From contig NC_021677.1 of the NCBI RefSeq assembly GCF_000247815.1, positions 46,474,864 to 46,538,863 on the forward strand: a stretch of DNA of 64,000 bases, given 5' to 3'. The notes under the pieces were generated by a model, which saw only the letters and a list, made by a program, of their open reading frames with translations, did no database searches and was not told the origin of the DNA. A program made the position numbers and the translations under genes. Numbering within the stretch: position 1 is the stretch's first letter; each line of letters begins with the position of its first letter. Below are positions 28,403 to 42,233 of the stretch, in pieces. The DNA is from Ficedula albicollis. Taxonomy: Eukaryota > Chordata > Aves > Passeriformes > Muscicapidae.

Positions 28403-29806
28403 TCATCTACATTTTTAGATGGATTGGGATGGGAGCCAAAATTTCAGTGAAAATAAATTACCACTACTAAGAAACCAGGAAAAAGTGTTCTGGTAATTTT
28501 ATCCATAGTGCCATTTGGTGTACAATTTAGGATTTCATTCTCTGCTAAAGTATGTAGATGTATCTTTACCTCACTCCAGTGAAGAATGCAACCTCCAGCT
28601 TTTTTCTCTTATCATTTCCACAGGTAGACAGTAATTCAGCTGAACACTGGGAGCCAATGCATCTCCTTTGGGATTCCCTTCTCCCATTAAGGTAGGAGAG
28701 GAACCAGAATATGAACCTGAACTCAATTGCTGGAGAGAAGAGAACAGTCTCAGGACAGTCCTCTAGTCCTACAGGGCACATCTCCTTGCTCCCACATTTG
28801 GCTTTTCAGCTGTAAAGCCCTGTGATCTTTGTAGAACTACTGCCAGTTTTGCCAGGACAAGATCAGAAGCAGATTGCTTTCAGAAACAGCTATGGGGTGA
28901 TGCATTTAAGCTGTTCAAGACCTGTGCTTGCATTTTTAAATGCAAGCAGAATCTGCACCAAATGCAGTAGGACATCCAACTACTTGCAGAATGCAAGCAT
29001 GATCAGCAGATTTCACCTCCCTGGAGATGCTGGTGAAATCTGCTTATGGCATTAGCTCTGGCCTGCAAGAGCTTCCTGCTGTGAAAGGCATATTCCAAAG
29101 GAACTCGCCATGAAGAACCCTTACAATTCATGCCTATGTGAAACTCGCCACTGAACACTTGCTGACCTCGCCCCCACCTGTCTTGGAGAAACGCTAATTT
29201 GGCAATACTTACAGAGTGAGAAGAAGGGTAAGTTAGAGATTTGACGACTTCTCACCCCAAAATGGCTTAGAAGGAAAGCAAACAAGCAAAACCACACCAC
29301 CTCCTCTCTGGCAAGTGAGAGAGTTTGTAATACAGTGCAATTACCAGTCCATTTTGACATCATTCAGTTTAAGTAAAGACAACTCGATTAAAAGCTGACA
29401 TCGTATTTCTTGGAAAACAAATCAATTTCAGTTCTTACACAAAAAAGGAGAACTTCTCTGATGGAGTAGAACCAGTTCTGACAAAGTTGCCATTGTCAGC
29501 CAGGCACAAATATGGTTTAAAAGGTGACTCCCAAATACTTTATACAATCCAAATTATGTACTTCTCATCAACAGTCAGAGTAAGCATCAATAAGGACAAG
29601 TTGTTTTTAAACACCAGAAAAAAATCCACTGATGGCAGTCCAAACTGCTGGTTCCCAAACATAACTTTGTAAAATCCTACCAAAGAATACCTTCCTAGCA
29701 GATCAGACTAGGAGAAACAAATTTTATATGAAAATAGATGCTTGCCAACATTTTAGGTTTACCAGCAAGTATATAGAGGACTTGTTGAAGTCTTAGATAG
29801 GTGTTT

Positions 29807-29837
29807 TATATATATATATCTATATATATATCTGTAT
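29807..29837. repeat. (TA)n simple repeat
   Basis: An interrupted run of TA dinucleotides with TC and TG interruptions (TATATATATATCTATATATA). It is a microsatellite inside the proposed FOXN3 3' UTR and is likely to vary in length between individuals. Confidence 0.85.
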
Positions 29838-31337
29838 AAAGATAACCTGCCTAATTAGATATTTATGCAAAATGACTGTTTTCTAAGATGAGTAATACTA
29901 GTAGTAATTATATATTTAGCCACCAAGAGTCCACATTAATGAATGGTACTTGTTCAGCAGATACTGATCTCATTTGCACTGACACACTGCAATCAGAGAA
30001 GTTGCTCTGGAATTAGTGCTGTGGACAGAATCTGGCCACTGGAACACAAACACGTTGCTTTCCCTGGAGGACAGAGATGGCTGAGCCATGGTTTGTAATT
30101 TCTACCACTAGATTTTTCAGTGCTGTTTTTTGGTAAATACTAAGCCACTCCCAAGCTGATACAACTGTGCATTAATGAGCAAAGGTGGTGGCAAAGTGAT
30201 ACTGTAGTATCTTCTATTTCAAATGTCTCCCATAAGTCTTTAAAAGATGAAGACCAAGATCTCTTGTACAGGGTTGAGTGGTTCACTGCCTACAGACTTT
30301 GGCTGTAGAGAGCACAGACCTGGGAAGAAGCAGATTATCTGTCTGATCAGACAAGGGAAATGTTATGGCTCATTCATCTCTGTGCTACCTGGCCAAGGGA
30401 CTGGTCCTTCCTGTTTTCCCCAATGTTACCTAAAGGGCTGCAGGCAGCCAACACAAGTTAGTATCTATGTACTCCTGACTTAACTAGTGCTGGGAATCAA
30501 CCCTGCATGCAAACTGAGAGGAACAAGGCTGTTTCCTGTACTCTCCATGGCTCTCTCCTTTCTTATTTCCAAAGCTGGCAGCTGTGCTGAGCTCTGGCAG
30601 CTGTCAAGCAGCTCCTGGATCCCAGGACATGCTGGCTGAGATGGGAGGAGAGGCACACTTTTGCTGTGCTGCCCTGTTCTTTACAAAATGCTCAGGACCA
30701 GGACCAGGTCCAGACCAGCCTGTCCTTCAGTCCTTCCACCTCCCAACTGAGCACACACCACAGGCATCTCCAAATACAACTTTTAGCTCACTTCCTGAGT
30801 AGGAAGTCAACCCTTATCTAACTCACTCTTCATAAACTAGATCCGTCCTGGTGAAACTGCTGCCTGAAACAGCTGTTAGTGATAAATCTAAACCTATACT
30901 CTTTAAGAAACCGACCATTTTGTTCTCTTAAGTGGTTGGTTTCTGGGATTTTCTTTTTGCCTCTAGGATATTCTAAGTGTAGAATTTTTCATGCCAAATG
31001 TAAGAATACAGGTGAGAGAGACTGTTTTGTTTATTTCACAGCTTCTCTCTGCTGTAGTGGTTTTCAGTCTCATAGTCATCCTTACCACAAGAGTAGCACT
31101 GTACCTGAATCACACTCTCTGTAACACTGGTTTTTATCCGGACACCTCCATAAGGCTCTTAACCAACTTCAAATTTTCATGGCAAATTAGCAAAGCTATT
31201 TTCTTGTCTACTTATTCCTGAATCAAATCAGAGAGTTTCCTCAATTAACCTCCCATTATTCTCTTGATTCTGTCATACACACTCACTACTAAATTTGCCC
31301 TCAGATTATTGCGTCATGTTACACATGTACAGACGAA

Positions 31338-31553
<216 letters not shown>

Positions 31554-31705
31554 GGAGAGGGGGGCTGAATGTGCAGACAAGGCAGTATAATTCAACCATC
31601 CAAGCCCTACCAGAGCATGAAGATTTTATTTTTAATATTGCAGAGTAAGTTCCCCAACAGTCAGTGTTTGTCCCTGAAGAAGGTTAAACCTTAAACACCT
31701 GCTTC

Positions 31706-31783
31706 AAAAAAACCCCAACAATAACAAAAAAGAACCAAAACAAAAACAAAACAAAAAAAAAGAAAACCCCCAAAAAAACAAAC
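31706..31783. repeat. A-rich low-complexity tract
   Basis: A run of AAAAC and AAC-type units (ACCAAAACAAAAACAAAACA). On the FOXN3 strand it is a T/G-rich tract in the 3' UTR. It could be a decayed poly(A)-type tail or simple sequence. No adjacent element is recognisable. Confidence 0.75.
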
Positions 31784-32979
31784 TCTAAGCCTAAGGGCTT
31801 AAAAATTAGAGGCATAGCCTTTTTCTCTATTTTCTATATTTATATGAAAATAATTCATGCTTCATGCTAAATACATTATTTACCTTACAAGAACTTTGTC
31901 ATCTTTGAATTAAAAAAATTGTTTGCTTTTTGTTTTCCCCCCTTCCCTAAAGAATCCATGCAATGTGGATCAAATTTCTTCTGCTGGCTATGCTGGTTGA
32001 ATCTGGAAATTTGTTGTCATTTTTGCACAGATGAATCCTGACTGATGGTCACTGCACACTCATTTCTGAGGGCAGTGCAGGAGCTCTTTTGTTGAACTTC
32101 TGAATTTTACTGTTCACCAATACACTTTTCTTCTATTTTTAAATACAGAATACTACTAATGGCAGGTTTTGTAGCTTTGTTTCCCCTGTTAGATCAAGGA
32201 TGTGATCCACAGAGAAAGATTCTGATGTACTTTGTATCTACTGTAATTTCTTAGACTTGATTTTTCACTCAGGCAGTTTAGAAGACATAGTTTGTTTTTC
32301 CCTATTATTTTTTGCACGCAGTGCCAATCTTCAGGCTTATGGCTTTTTGAACATTCTTTCAATTTAGTATAGAAGACAGAATTCAATGGTTAACAATGCT
32401 ACTAATAGTCATCCCCTCCCATTTCACTGTTTCACTGAAACCCATTGCATACACAGTTTAAATTTTCTCAAATTTAAGAGTTATCAGTCTTCACATTATG
32501 AGCCACATAGAATACGTGACACACTAGAAGTGCATTACTGCTTGCACAGTTGCCACCAGTGGCTGTCTAAAGACTTGTATGGCACAACATCTCCAAGTGC
32601 CACTAAATACTTCTTGGTTGAGAAGTACGTGCCTCCTCTTTCCCACAAATTTCTTTATTCACATTCACTTCTAACCCAATTGTAAGGCCATTAAAAAAAA
32701 TCTTAAGGGCCAGGCCTGAATGAATACTAAATTATGCACAGCTCTTCTACCATAAGAGGGATTTCCACATGCCCAATTTTACTCCCATCACATTAATGTT
32801 GGTATCACTGCGTATTCAACCATGCATTTTTGACAAGCTGGAGAAAGCAATGGTGATTTTGGCTTTTCTTTTTTGTTAACTTTTTGTCTTCAGGTAATGA
32901 AAAGCTTTTGTAAATTAGCTGAGTGTCAGTATGAGTTCTATGGCTTCAATCTCCTTTAAAAATAAAAATCTTAAGGGTC

Positions 32980-33056
32980 AAAAAAAAAAACCAAAAAAAA
33001 ACCAACCCAAAGAAATAAAACAAAAAGAAATAGAAGAAAAACAAAAAAGGAAAAAA
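32980..33056. repeat. A-rich low-complexity tract near the stop codon
   Basis: A stretch of A-runs broken by CC, CCC and G (AAAAAACCAAAAAAAAACCA), beginning about 85 bases past the FOXN3 stop codon. On the transcript it is U-rich. It is likely to be unstable in length, and it gives a spurious phenylalanine-rich open frame on the minus strand. Confidence 0.75.
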
Positions 33057-33140
33057 TTGCTGATATTGCCACAAATCATTAGAATTCACCTGACGTGCTG
33101 AAACAAAACTTTGTAAGTTCAAACAAATCATTGATTTGTT

Positions 33141-33690
33141 CTAATTTTTTGTGGTTTCCTTTTGCTCTTTCTGCCCCTTTGCCGTCCGATTGGTGATGTT
33201 GTTCAAACAGGATCGAATTCCTGCTAAATGCAGGAGTGATCCTGCAGCTTCTTTCATCTCCTCATCGTCACTTTCAGGGGGCTTTTCTGTACGTCTCTTT
33301 TTAAGAGGCAGTGTGTCACTTGGTACTTTTTTCGCCTTCATTAAATGTTGCCTTTTCTTGTGCTGGGACGCATATCCACTGTCAGCTAAAGAATCCTTGG
33401 TCTCCTTCCGACTTTGCTTTTTGTCCTCCTCTTCTGTTTCACTATGGCTCTCATGGCTCTGGAAGCTAACTTCACTTCCTTCACTGCTGTCTTGGCTACC
33501 TTTAGTTGCAAATTCATACTGGTCGTCAGCAGAGGAAGAGGAAACGGAGTCACTAGCAGGGGATGTGCTCCTGTGGTTGGAAGATTTGGCACTGCTGTAG
33601 TTGTGATCCTCCTTTGGGTCACCGCTAACAACTGGAGAGCCGCAGGACTGTTCGCTTTCTGTCCGCATCCGGCAGTTTGTGATTCCATTC
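33141..33690 (-). CDS. FOXN3: FOXN3 terminal coding exon (C-terminal 182 residues plus stop)
   Basis: FOXN3 is a forkhead transcription repressor acting in the nucleus in checkpoint and metabolic gene control. This exon encodes its C-terminal tail, not the DNA-binding domain. The translation is recognisable from [20 protein letters not shown] through to the ending [14 protein letters not shown]. It begins with a single G after the acceptor TTTGTTTCTACAG, which completes an arginine codon with the AG at the end of the previous exon (phase 2). Visible segments, numbered within the exon, are a serine-rich, low-complexity stretch (about 32-85), an acidic run (84-89), basic clusters KKR (111-113) and KKRR (130-133) that suit a nuclear localisation signal, acidic ESDDEE (139-144), and the strongly conserved tail [20 protein letters not shown]. 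The stop is TAG at 33141-33143. Family identity is near certain. The upstream methionine frame to 33770 is intron read-through. Confidence 0.96.
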
Positions 33691-36600
33691 CTGTAGAAAC
33701 AAACCCAAGCAGTCTTAGAAGCCACAGAGGTGTGATCCTGCTTCAAAGCAAAATATGATACAGCCACCAACTGAAAGATAAATTGAAATTACAATCTGAA
33801 AATATGACTATCAAAGTAATGTCCATGCAAGCTGGTTTCAAAGCCTAATTGCTCATGGATTGGACTTGACACACAAAACAAGCCAGAAGATGCAAAATAG
33901 CACAAGAAGCAGGAACAAGTAGGGAATGGTTACAAATAAAAAACGTGTAAAACAGTATTGATTTAAATTTCAATGAACAGCTTACACTTCCAAAAACTAA
34001 AAAGAAAAAACCCCAGCATTATTTTATCTTCTTGGTAAATAAACTCTGATAAGTTGCATAAATAGCCCCTCTTCTTTTTCATATAAAGGGATACTACCAA
34101 AAAACGTGGGGAAGAGACACTAGCTTTCTTGGGCAATTCCTTGCCTCCCCTGAAAGACACCTCCCAACTCCAATTCCAACTCGCATTCCAAGTGCAGGAG
34201 ATGTTTCACCGGGAAGTAGCACAACTTCTATTTAGGATTCTTTCCAAGACAAGGAGCAACCAGGTCCAGGTACAGTTCTGATCCTGATCAGTTAATAAAT
34301 AACCTCAAAAGCAATACAATCTTAAGCCACTAGTGCCAAGAAAATACTAGAATGTGTTCAAAACAAGGAGTAGAAACAATAAATTTGGATTTACTCTAGA
34401 ATCTGTCATTTTCGTCCTTTGGTTTTAGGGCACCCTGTGCAGTGAGAACTACTGCAGCATGATATATTTAAAAACAGGTTTTTTTTCTGGAGTAAAAAGT
34501 ATTAGCATATTGCCACTGACTTTAAAAAACAGAATACAATGATTACAATAGCATTAAAGAAGGCACTGATTCTGTGCAATGCTTAACTCCTGCTGAAAAG
34601 GAGGAGAGCAGGATGCCCGTCATTGAGTAAAGCCATCATCACTGCCACCTGCCAGTTTACCAGCCTTGAACCTCTCTGTCAGTGCAAAAAATCCAACAAA
34701 AAAGCAAGGCTGTTTAAACCTTCACGTGATAAACTGATTTAAAGTCTGCTTTTGCCATCTTTGTGCTACCATTGGAGTGCTTTTGCACAATTGAATATAG
34801 ACATTTCTTAAGAGGAATGGCACAATGGCAAGTCCAGAGTATTACTACTCCTCTACTTAAAAAATGGAAAAGTACGTTTCAGGCAATGGACCTAGTGTAT
34901 GGTTTCCTTACACAAGAAACAGCAGAGTATTACACATTTCTGAGAGGCAAGGTTGAAAGGTGGGAAAAATAAGAGTGGTATGCAATTCCACAGTTCCTGT
35001 TCATCTAAATGCCCTTGTCTGCAAGAGCTCACTGAGATAAGAAACCCCCCTGCATTTATGAACCAGTGACAGGACAATGCTAGAAGGCAGCAAATTCATC
35101 GGTCATTCCAAATGTTATTTACAGTGCTTTCAAAGAAATGTACAGAATAGAAGGTACACTTATTAGCAAAGAAAGCCCCTTGCCAACCTCTTTTGCTCAA
35201 CAAAATTACTTTCACCTAGATTTCTGAGTAGATGTATGATCCATAAATTCCACATAGAACCCAGAAGGAATACACAAAGCTCCTTCAATTATTAATAACT
35301 AAGTGCAATGTCATTCATGATTGTGCAGCAAGCCAGCTGCATTTACTCTGTGATGGCTTGCAACTGCAGGGGTTGTCATTAGAGGATGCCAAATGCTTAG
35401 AAGAAGAAATCATCCATACTAAGCTAGTTATAAGGTGAATTTATAACCAACTCCTTAAGATCAGCCATTACAGGGAAGCATGTGATGAATTTTAAGTGAC
35501 AGATTTTTCATTTTTAGGGTAAATTTACATTTAAAGATGTTAAAAATTATCATAAATTAGCATAAAATTAAAGTTATTTGATTTTACTAGGCAGCTAAAA
35601 GTCAGAGCAATATGGCTCACTAAAAATCACACGCTACTAATTTCCCATTAAAAAATAACAATCAATTCTTGCTCCAAGGAAACAAATACAGGGCAGAATA
35701 GGTGGGAGATTCCTACTGACTGCAAGTGAACAAAGCTTCTAACGGATGTGATTTAAACCAAGATGCCCATTTTTATGCTATTTAGATCTACTCTTGTTAG
35801 TTTGTACAAAGACTGTCAATGAAAGGAAGGCCACAGCTCCATCGAGCAGCACAACCACGTGACAAAGAAATATCCCTGATTTGCTCCGCTCTTGAGTCTC
35901 TAGTGTTGCCTTTACATAATGGGGCTACAATTTGGATTCAAAAGCTCTGATCAAGGGACTTACTCCAGATCTCATTTCCTCCAAATCAGCATAAAAATAG
36001 AATGAAATGCCCAGTGAGTACAGAGGGACATCCCAGGGGAGTGTGTACTATGGGGATAGCATCCCATAGTGAGTGTCTGCAAACAGAGATGCTGGCAAAG
36101 AAAAACAGAAGTTCACAAAGAGGTGCAAAAAAGAAATTGCTTTAAAAAAAAGGGGGAGAAAAGGAAATACCAATACACTTCAGAAGAAAGGCTTCTATAG
36201 TGGAACTGGTCAGGAAATGGATAGCGTTTGCATCTCAGAAAAATCTTTGGGTTTCACTTACATTTTGAAAGATTTCCAACCAGTTCTGCTTGAGGAAATA
36301 CAAAAGGAAGAGAAAGCAGGTCAAGGAGAGAATTAGCAAAGGATATTTGCAGAAAAGTACAAAGTTACACAGGCAGAGTGCTTTAGGATATTCACAACAT
36401 CAAAGGTCATGTACCCTGAAAGTAAATTAATCTGATCTGTATCTTGATACACAATAGCTCAAACATTAGATGAATTTCTTATAACTGATATTAGTAGATT
36501 AGTAAGAGCTGAATGAACTAATATCTAAACAATTCATATTCCACACATGCCTCTGAGACATCTCAAACTCTATGCTGCTCTTACACAATCATATATTCAT

Positions 36601-39600
36601 TACAAAATGAATCTGGGATCTACTTAGCTCAATCTAGACCATCAGTGGACAGAACTCCCCTGGGTTTCAGGACACAGATTTTGGCTATCTCAATTTATTT
36701 TTGCTCACAATTCCGGCTGTAACTCTCACTTTGTTACTGAAACAATAAGAGATTAACAAATGCTTGCTCTGATGTTGAGTATTTTTAAATTACAGAGGGG
36801 AAGAAAAGGTATTTAAGAATTCTGTGCTTACTGTAACAATGAGGGGAAATTTATTTTCAGTAATACCTCATTTCCCCCCCCTTTTTTTGTTCAGAACTTT
36901 ATTTCAAAATTTCCAGGAACTGACATATTTTCATGTTTTAAAGCAGTGGCTTGCTCTTTCAGGAAAGTCAATGGGACAGACAGTAGAGCTTTTCATCCTA
37001 CTGACATGGACTATCTAATTTGCTTGAGGGAACTGAGCCTAAAGCAATGTGCACAGATTCTTTTTAGAATATTTCCAATTGGTTGTAGCACAATGACACT
37101 CACTACTCAAGCAGTAAAGATGTGAGTTTGGACTTCTGAAAGTCTGACTTCATTCCCACTGTTAATAGATATGAACTCTGCTACCAATGCCATCAGAAGC
37201 CAGACGGGACTCCCAGCAGCTGGGTCTCAAATCAGAGGAAATAATATCCTTTGCACAGTGTTAGTGTCCCTGCCTTTCAAAGAGGTCTTCCTCAGGAGGA
37301 GACAAAAGTCAGTCTGTCATTTTACCAAGTACAGGCATATCTTCCTTGAATTTCTCTTCTAGCTTGAAAGAAAGATAGGTAATCACATTCTGTTTGCAAA
37401 ATGGCAAAGGTTTTGCTGAAAAATACCTTCTGCATTTCACACTTGAGACAGATATATTCCTTTGATGAACAAAGAAAACCTATGTGGAGTTTAAATCACC
37501 TTAATCTACCTCTGATCCTTCTGGATGACAGATACTGTGCACCCACAGATGACAGTTTTTGTATGTAACTGGAAACACTGTTAGAAGATACAAAGAAAAC
37601 AGTACAGGTAAACTGGGTCTGTAGATTTTGACATGTCACAGGTTTGCTTAAAAAAAATCCCCACTTTTTTATTTCAAAGGAAAATTCAGTTCAGTTAGAA
37701 CTTTTGGCTATATCTAGTTGAACTGCTTCTTAAAATCACTACAGACCAGCAGACAGAAGGATGAGCAAGCATATGAAAAGTAAGTGGTGCTCACTGGCTC
37801 TATGATGAGATTCAGTCAGGGGTTTACTGAGTTAAAAGTCAACAGTGAGTTGCTCTCAATAGTGACAGAAGCTCTTATAAACGTACTTCAGAGAAAAATT
37901 GTATGCGAAGGACCACAGTAAATACAATTCATGAACTGCCAGCAGTATCAGCAGCAGATCTGAAATTAAGACAAATGGAGCCCTGTGCATTTTGCAAAGA
38001 AAGAATAATCAAGTTAGTCAGCATTATTGTCCTTTAGTTACTAAAGAATTCCTTCAGCTCCCAAGGATAACTCATCCTGCCTGTTACAGCTGGGGACAGC
38101 AATGCAATGCCACAGGGATGATCTGGGGTTTGTTAAACTGATCATGCCAGTGGTAAGCACTATGAAGATACAATTAAGAATTTATGGAAGGAAATACCTA
38201 CCAATTCCTTTATCTAAGCAAAAATAGTAATTCACAGTTAATATCAGTGAATGATAACAATTCTATTTATGTTTTGGCATTTACTCTGCACATGCTTCTT
38301 ATGTTTGTTTTATCTAATCACTGCTTGAATGGCTGCTTCAAGGGAGGAAAGTAGAAGCAAAAATAAAGTCAGCATGAGAAATAAAGTCACAATAATAAAA
38401 GCTATGCCCAAGGAATAATCCAGTAATCGCCCTATAGTTTTAAAGTGCAAATAATTCTAAATAACCATTTTCCATCTTCAGATAAGGTTAAACACAAAAC
38501 TCATTCTTGTCATGCCCCAGTGATCAGGAGTTGCATAAGGAACTGTGGCATTAATAGCAGAAGAACAGGTATTTTAAAATCTACTCATGATGAAGTAGGT
38601 AAGGTTTGTTAGTGTTGCATTTCGGGGTGTTTTGTTGTTTTTATGATGTTTTTTTGTTGATTTTTTTAATTCCTCAAAATCAAGGAAGAGCTGTAGCTCT
38701 GCTGTGCATGTGCACTTGCTTTCCCTACAAAGAAAAAAAACTTGGAAAATCTTGGAAGCTTGAATAGAAGTATTTTTTAACTGACGGAAGTTCTTTGGGA
38801 AGCCTGTGTGTAATTTACAGGTAATTGTGATATTCCTTGAGAATGCCTTAACCCCAGACAACAACTATGCAGCTGCTTGCTCTTCCCTGCTCCAGGTGGG
38901 ATTGGGAGGAGAATTGGAAAAGGGTAACTATGAGTTAAGATATGAACACTTTGAAATAAAGTAAATAATAACAAAACCAGTAACAACAATGATGATGAAG
39001 ATGACAAAAAGAGAGGTAACAAAAAGGGGAATAAAACACAAGAAAGATGAGGGACTCGCAACACAACTGCTCCCAACTCAACCCATCCCTCAGGAGTGAT
39101 CAGCTCCTCCCTGCCAACTCTCCAGATTATGCTCTGTGGTATGGAATATCCCTCTGACCAGTTCAGGTCACCTGCCCTGCCCCTGCTCCCTCTCAACTTC
39201 TTGCACCTGCTCACTGGCAGAGCATGGGAAACTGAAAAGTCTTTGACTTGGGACAAGTTCTGCTCAGCAAGTAAACCATCAGCATATTATCAACATTATT
39301 CTTATACTAAATCCAACACAGAGCTCTGTACTGTTACTAGGAAGAAAATAAACTCCATCCCAGCCAAAACCAGGACAGAGGAAGTACAAATGATTGGTAA
39401 AGAAGAATTGGATGTAATTTCCCAGTAATTTTTATTTTTAACCTGCAGTAATTTAAAACCCAAGGTATTTCTAATAAACAGTACCAAAAGTAATCTAACC
39501 TATTACCTAGGCATATGCAGCATATAAAAAAGTTTTTTTTTAATTACCTAGGATATTTTGTAAAACATCTTCTCCAAAATAACCTGAACCGAATCACAAG

Positions 39601-41540
39601 GCCTGTGCTAAACAGCTAGTAAGGTTCTCTGTGGACTGAATTTCCATCAACCTCACCTCGGTGGATCTGTCCACATTAGGCGGATGAGAGGCTTAGGCTC
39701 AGTAGTTCTACTGTATGGCAGCAGGACTTGGGCAGAGTCACAAACCACCCATGCACTATAGATAACTGGAGAAATCACAATCATGGTGAAAACTGACATT
39801 ATGTAACCTCAAATGTTAGATCAACTTCCAAGCTTGTGCTCTTCCCAAGGGTTGATGTAACAGGTAATGTAACCTGACTCCTGTGGAAGGTGATTATATT
39901 TGGTAAGAGCTTCGTGCACCTTGCCAAGATACACGGATGTCACATGTACTGGCCACTTGGACAGATACTGTTCCTACCAAAGCAACACAGAAGTTCTTCC
40001 AGGAAAACATTTAAAAGATATTTTCCAATGGATGATGATAGGAAGAGCAAGAGCTCTCTTTCACAACCAAATCCTCGCATGTAAGGAACTACTGGCTTTG
40101 CTTGCTTTCATTGAATACCTCTGTCAGTCAGTATTTTCTTTTCTACATATCCAGACTACCACTGCATTCGATTTTATATTCTCTCAGGGAACTATATAGG
40201 GATATGGTCTGCCAAAAATATCCCCAAAATACGATGGATCTCATGCTAGACATGCTACATGCTGTGCAGCTTTGAAGCGTTATTTTTCCCTGCTGTTTTT
40301 GGGTGGGTCTTAGACTTGTCAGCCACTACATGGAAAATATGGATGGTAAACAAGCTAAAAGTGGTGTGAATAAAGTAAATAAAAAGCTACTGTCAAAACA
40401 CATCCAATTATGCTCTGTTGTGGAGATTTAACACCAGAGGATGATTTTCAAAGTAAAAATAGTGTGGGATGCCTTTCCATTTGTAGATTAGTTTGGAATG
40501 AAAGGCCTATTTGTGCAATTTAAGCCAAATGCACTATAAAATAATGATAATCTCCTCAACTGCAATTCTTTATTCATGGGAAGTCATGTTTGTTAAATAA
40601 TTCTCAGGAGGGTTTTTTAACCCAAAGTGTTTAATTTGATTGTACCTTATTTTATATATAAAATATAAAGTAATTACATGTAATTACAAGGGAAGAGCAA
40701 CACATTGATACCTTGTGCAGGAACGAAATATGCCAATACATTCAGTCACACTGTCAAAGATTAACAGCACAGTAAAATTTTCTATTGATGGGAGTTAACA
40801 CATCAGAAATCACATATTTCAGCTTCTTAGTCCAATGCTATAGTTTTGGCCTCCTTTCTGAATAACAAATTAGTCAAAACACCCCATCTAATTCCAACTT
40901 CAAATTTAACGCAGGACAAAACTTTTTGTTACTGTGTTTTAGCACTAATGGCATTGCACAACAGGACACCATACTGCAAGTTATTTGCACCAGCTTGGGG
41001 GACGACTAAACCAAAGACTATTAAGATATTGAGGAAATAGGACACAAAATGACAGCAAGTAAGTGCCAACAGAAGAACAGCATCTTACAGAAGAACCTGA
41101 TTCCTACATATGGTAACTAAAGAAAAACAGTTAAGAGATTTAATTTATTATGCAACTATCTGCTGCCAAGAAAATGCTAATGGTCCCCTATGAGAATGAC
41201 AAAAACTACCTTCTTCAGGTGGCTTTAGGCCTTTTGTTTACAGCACAAGAGGAACACTTCTCAAGAAAACAGATATTTGATTTAAAAAGTCTTAGTAAGA
41301 AGCTGTCGGGCTTCTTAATATAGGCAGAAGCACACAGTTTCAGCAGAAACCTTAACAGGAGACTGCACCACCTCCCATGGCTGCCCAGACCTCCCTCCTG
41401 GTAAAACCTAGTGGGGAAAATCAACCTTCCTGCACCTAAACAGGTCTGAAAACATCCCCTGCCAGCCTGACTGGACCATCATCCTCTGTGCAGGAATGAC
41501 AGCTCAACCTGAGCAATCCACCTACTCTTAAATTGCAAAC

Positions 41541-41743
41541 CAAGGCTGCATGGATGCTGTGGTAAATTTCCCCTGCTGCACATTATAAGCAGAAGTTATT
41601 CTCATGAGACACCAAGGCTGCATGGATGCTGTGGTAAATTTCTCCTGCTGCACATTATAAGCAGAATTTATTCTCATGAGATATGGATGCTGTGGTAAAT
41701 TTCCCCTGCTGCACATTATAAGCAGAAGTTATTCTCATGAGAC
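41541..41743. repeat. 72-bp tandem repeat, about 2.8 copies
   Basis: CAAGGCTGCATGGATGCTGT starts at 41541 and again at 41613 (72-bp period). A third unit starts at about 41681 but lacks the first 11 or so bases, so ATGGATGCTGTGG is spaced by 61. Each unit holds TTTCCCCTGCTGCACATTAT and AAGCAGAAGTTATTCTCATG with one or two substitutions. The array is intronic. The array makes a repeating open frame on the minus strand which is not a gene. Confidence 0.9.
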
Positions 41744-42110
41744 GCCATGAAAGCTCAACACGACAGGTCCTATTTAGTCTTGTGTATCTGAGGAGAGGGG
41801 CTGGCACCAAGAAACACTGTTATTTTAACAGGAGCTGATAACAGAAGTATCCAGTTTTAAGAGGACCAGATGATGTTCTAAGAGGCACCAGACTGATCTT
41901 CTTCCTAAAGAAATTCTAAATCATATTATCCCTGAGGGAAACAAGACGAAACTGCCTGCTGAACTCGCTCTGTTGAAGAGTCCCCTAACTTCTCAAAAGC
42001 TTTCAAAGCCTCTTGTCTGTGCTTCCCTCTGCCTTTCAAGAATTAAAAGAGGGGATATTGCAGGAGATTTTAAATATGAGCAGACATTATGCACATCAGG
42101 AATATATTCA

Positions 42111-42233
42111 TAGCAAGCTATTTCTAATACTGCCTAAGGCTGGAGAAGAGAACAAAAAGAATTAGAAATGTCTAGCAAGCTATTTCTAATACTGCCTAAG
42201 GCTGGCGAAGAGAACAAAAAGAATTAGGAATGT
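42111..42233. repeat. 62-bp tandem duplication, two copies
   Basis: TAGCAAGCTATTTCTAATAC begins at 42111 and at 42173, with 62 bp between. The copies differ at two positions (GGAGAAG against GGCGAAG, and TTAGAAATG against TTAGGAATG). It lies in a FOXN3 intron. Confidence 0.9.

Noticed and set aside
33151..33758. Plus-strand open frames of 149 and 114 codons
   Set aside because: They are antisense shadows of the FOXN3 last exon, whose minus-strand translation is clearly the real protein.
38777..39256. Minus-strand 159-codon frame inside the last FOXN3 intron
   Set aside because: It is low in complexity (serine/leucine runs from CTT/TCC-type sequence), has no family features, and overlaps other frames.
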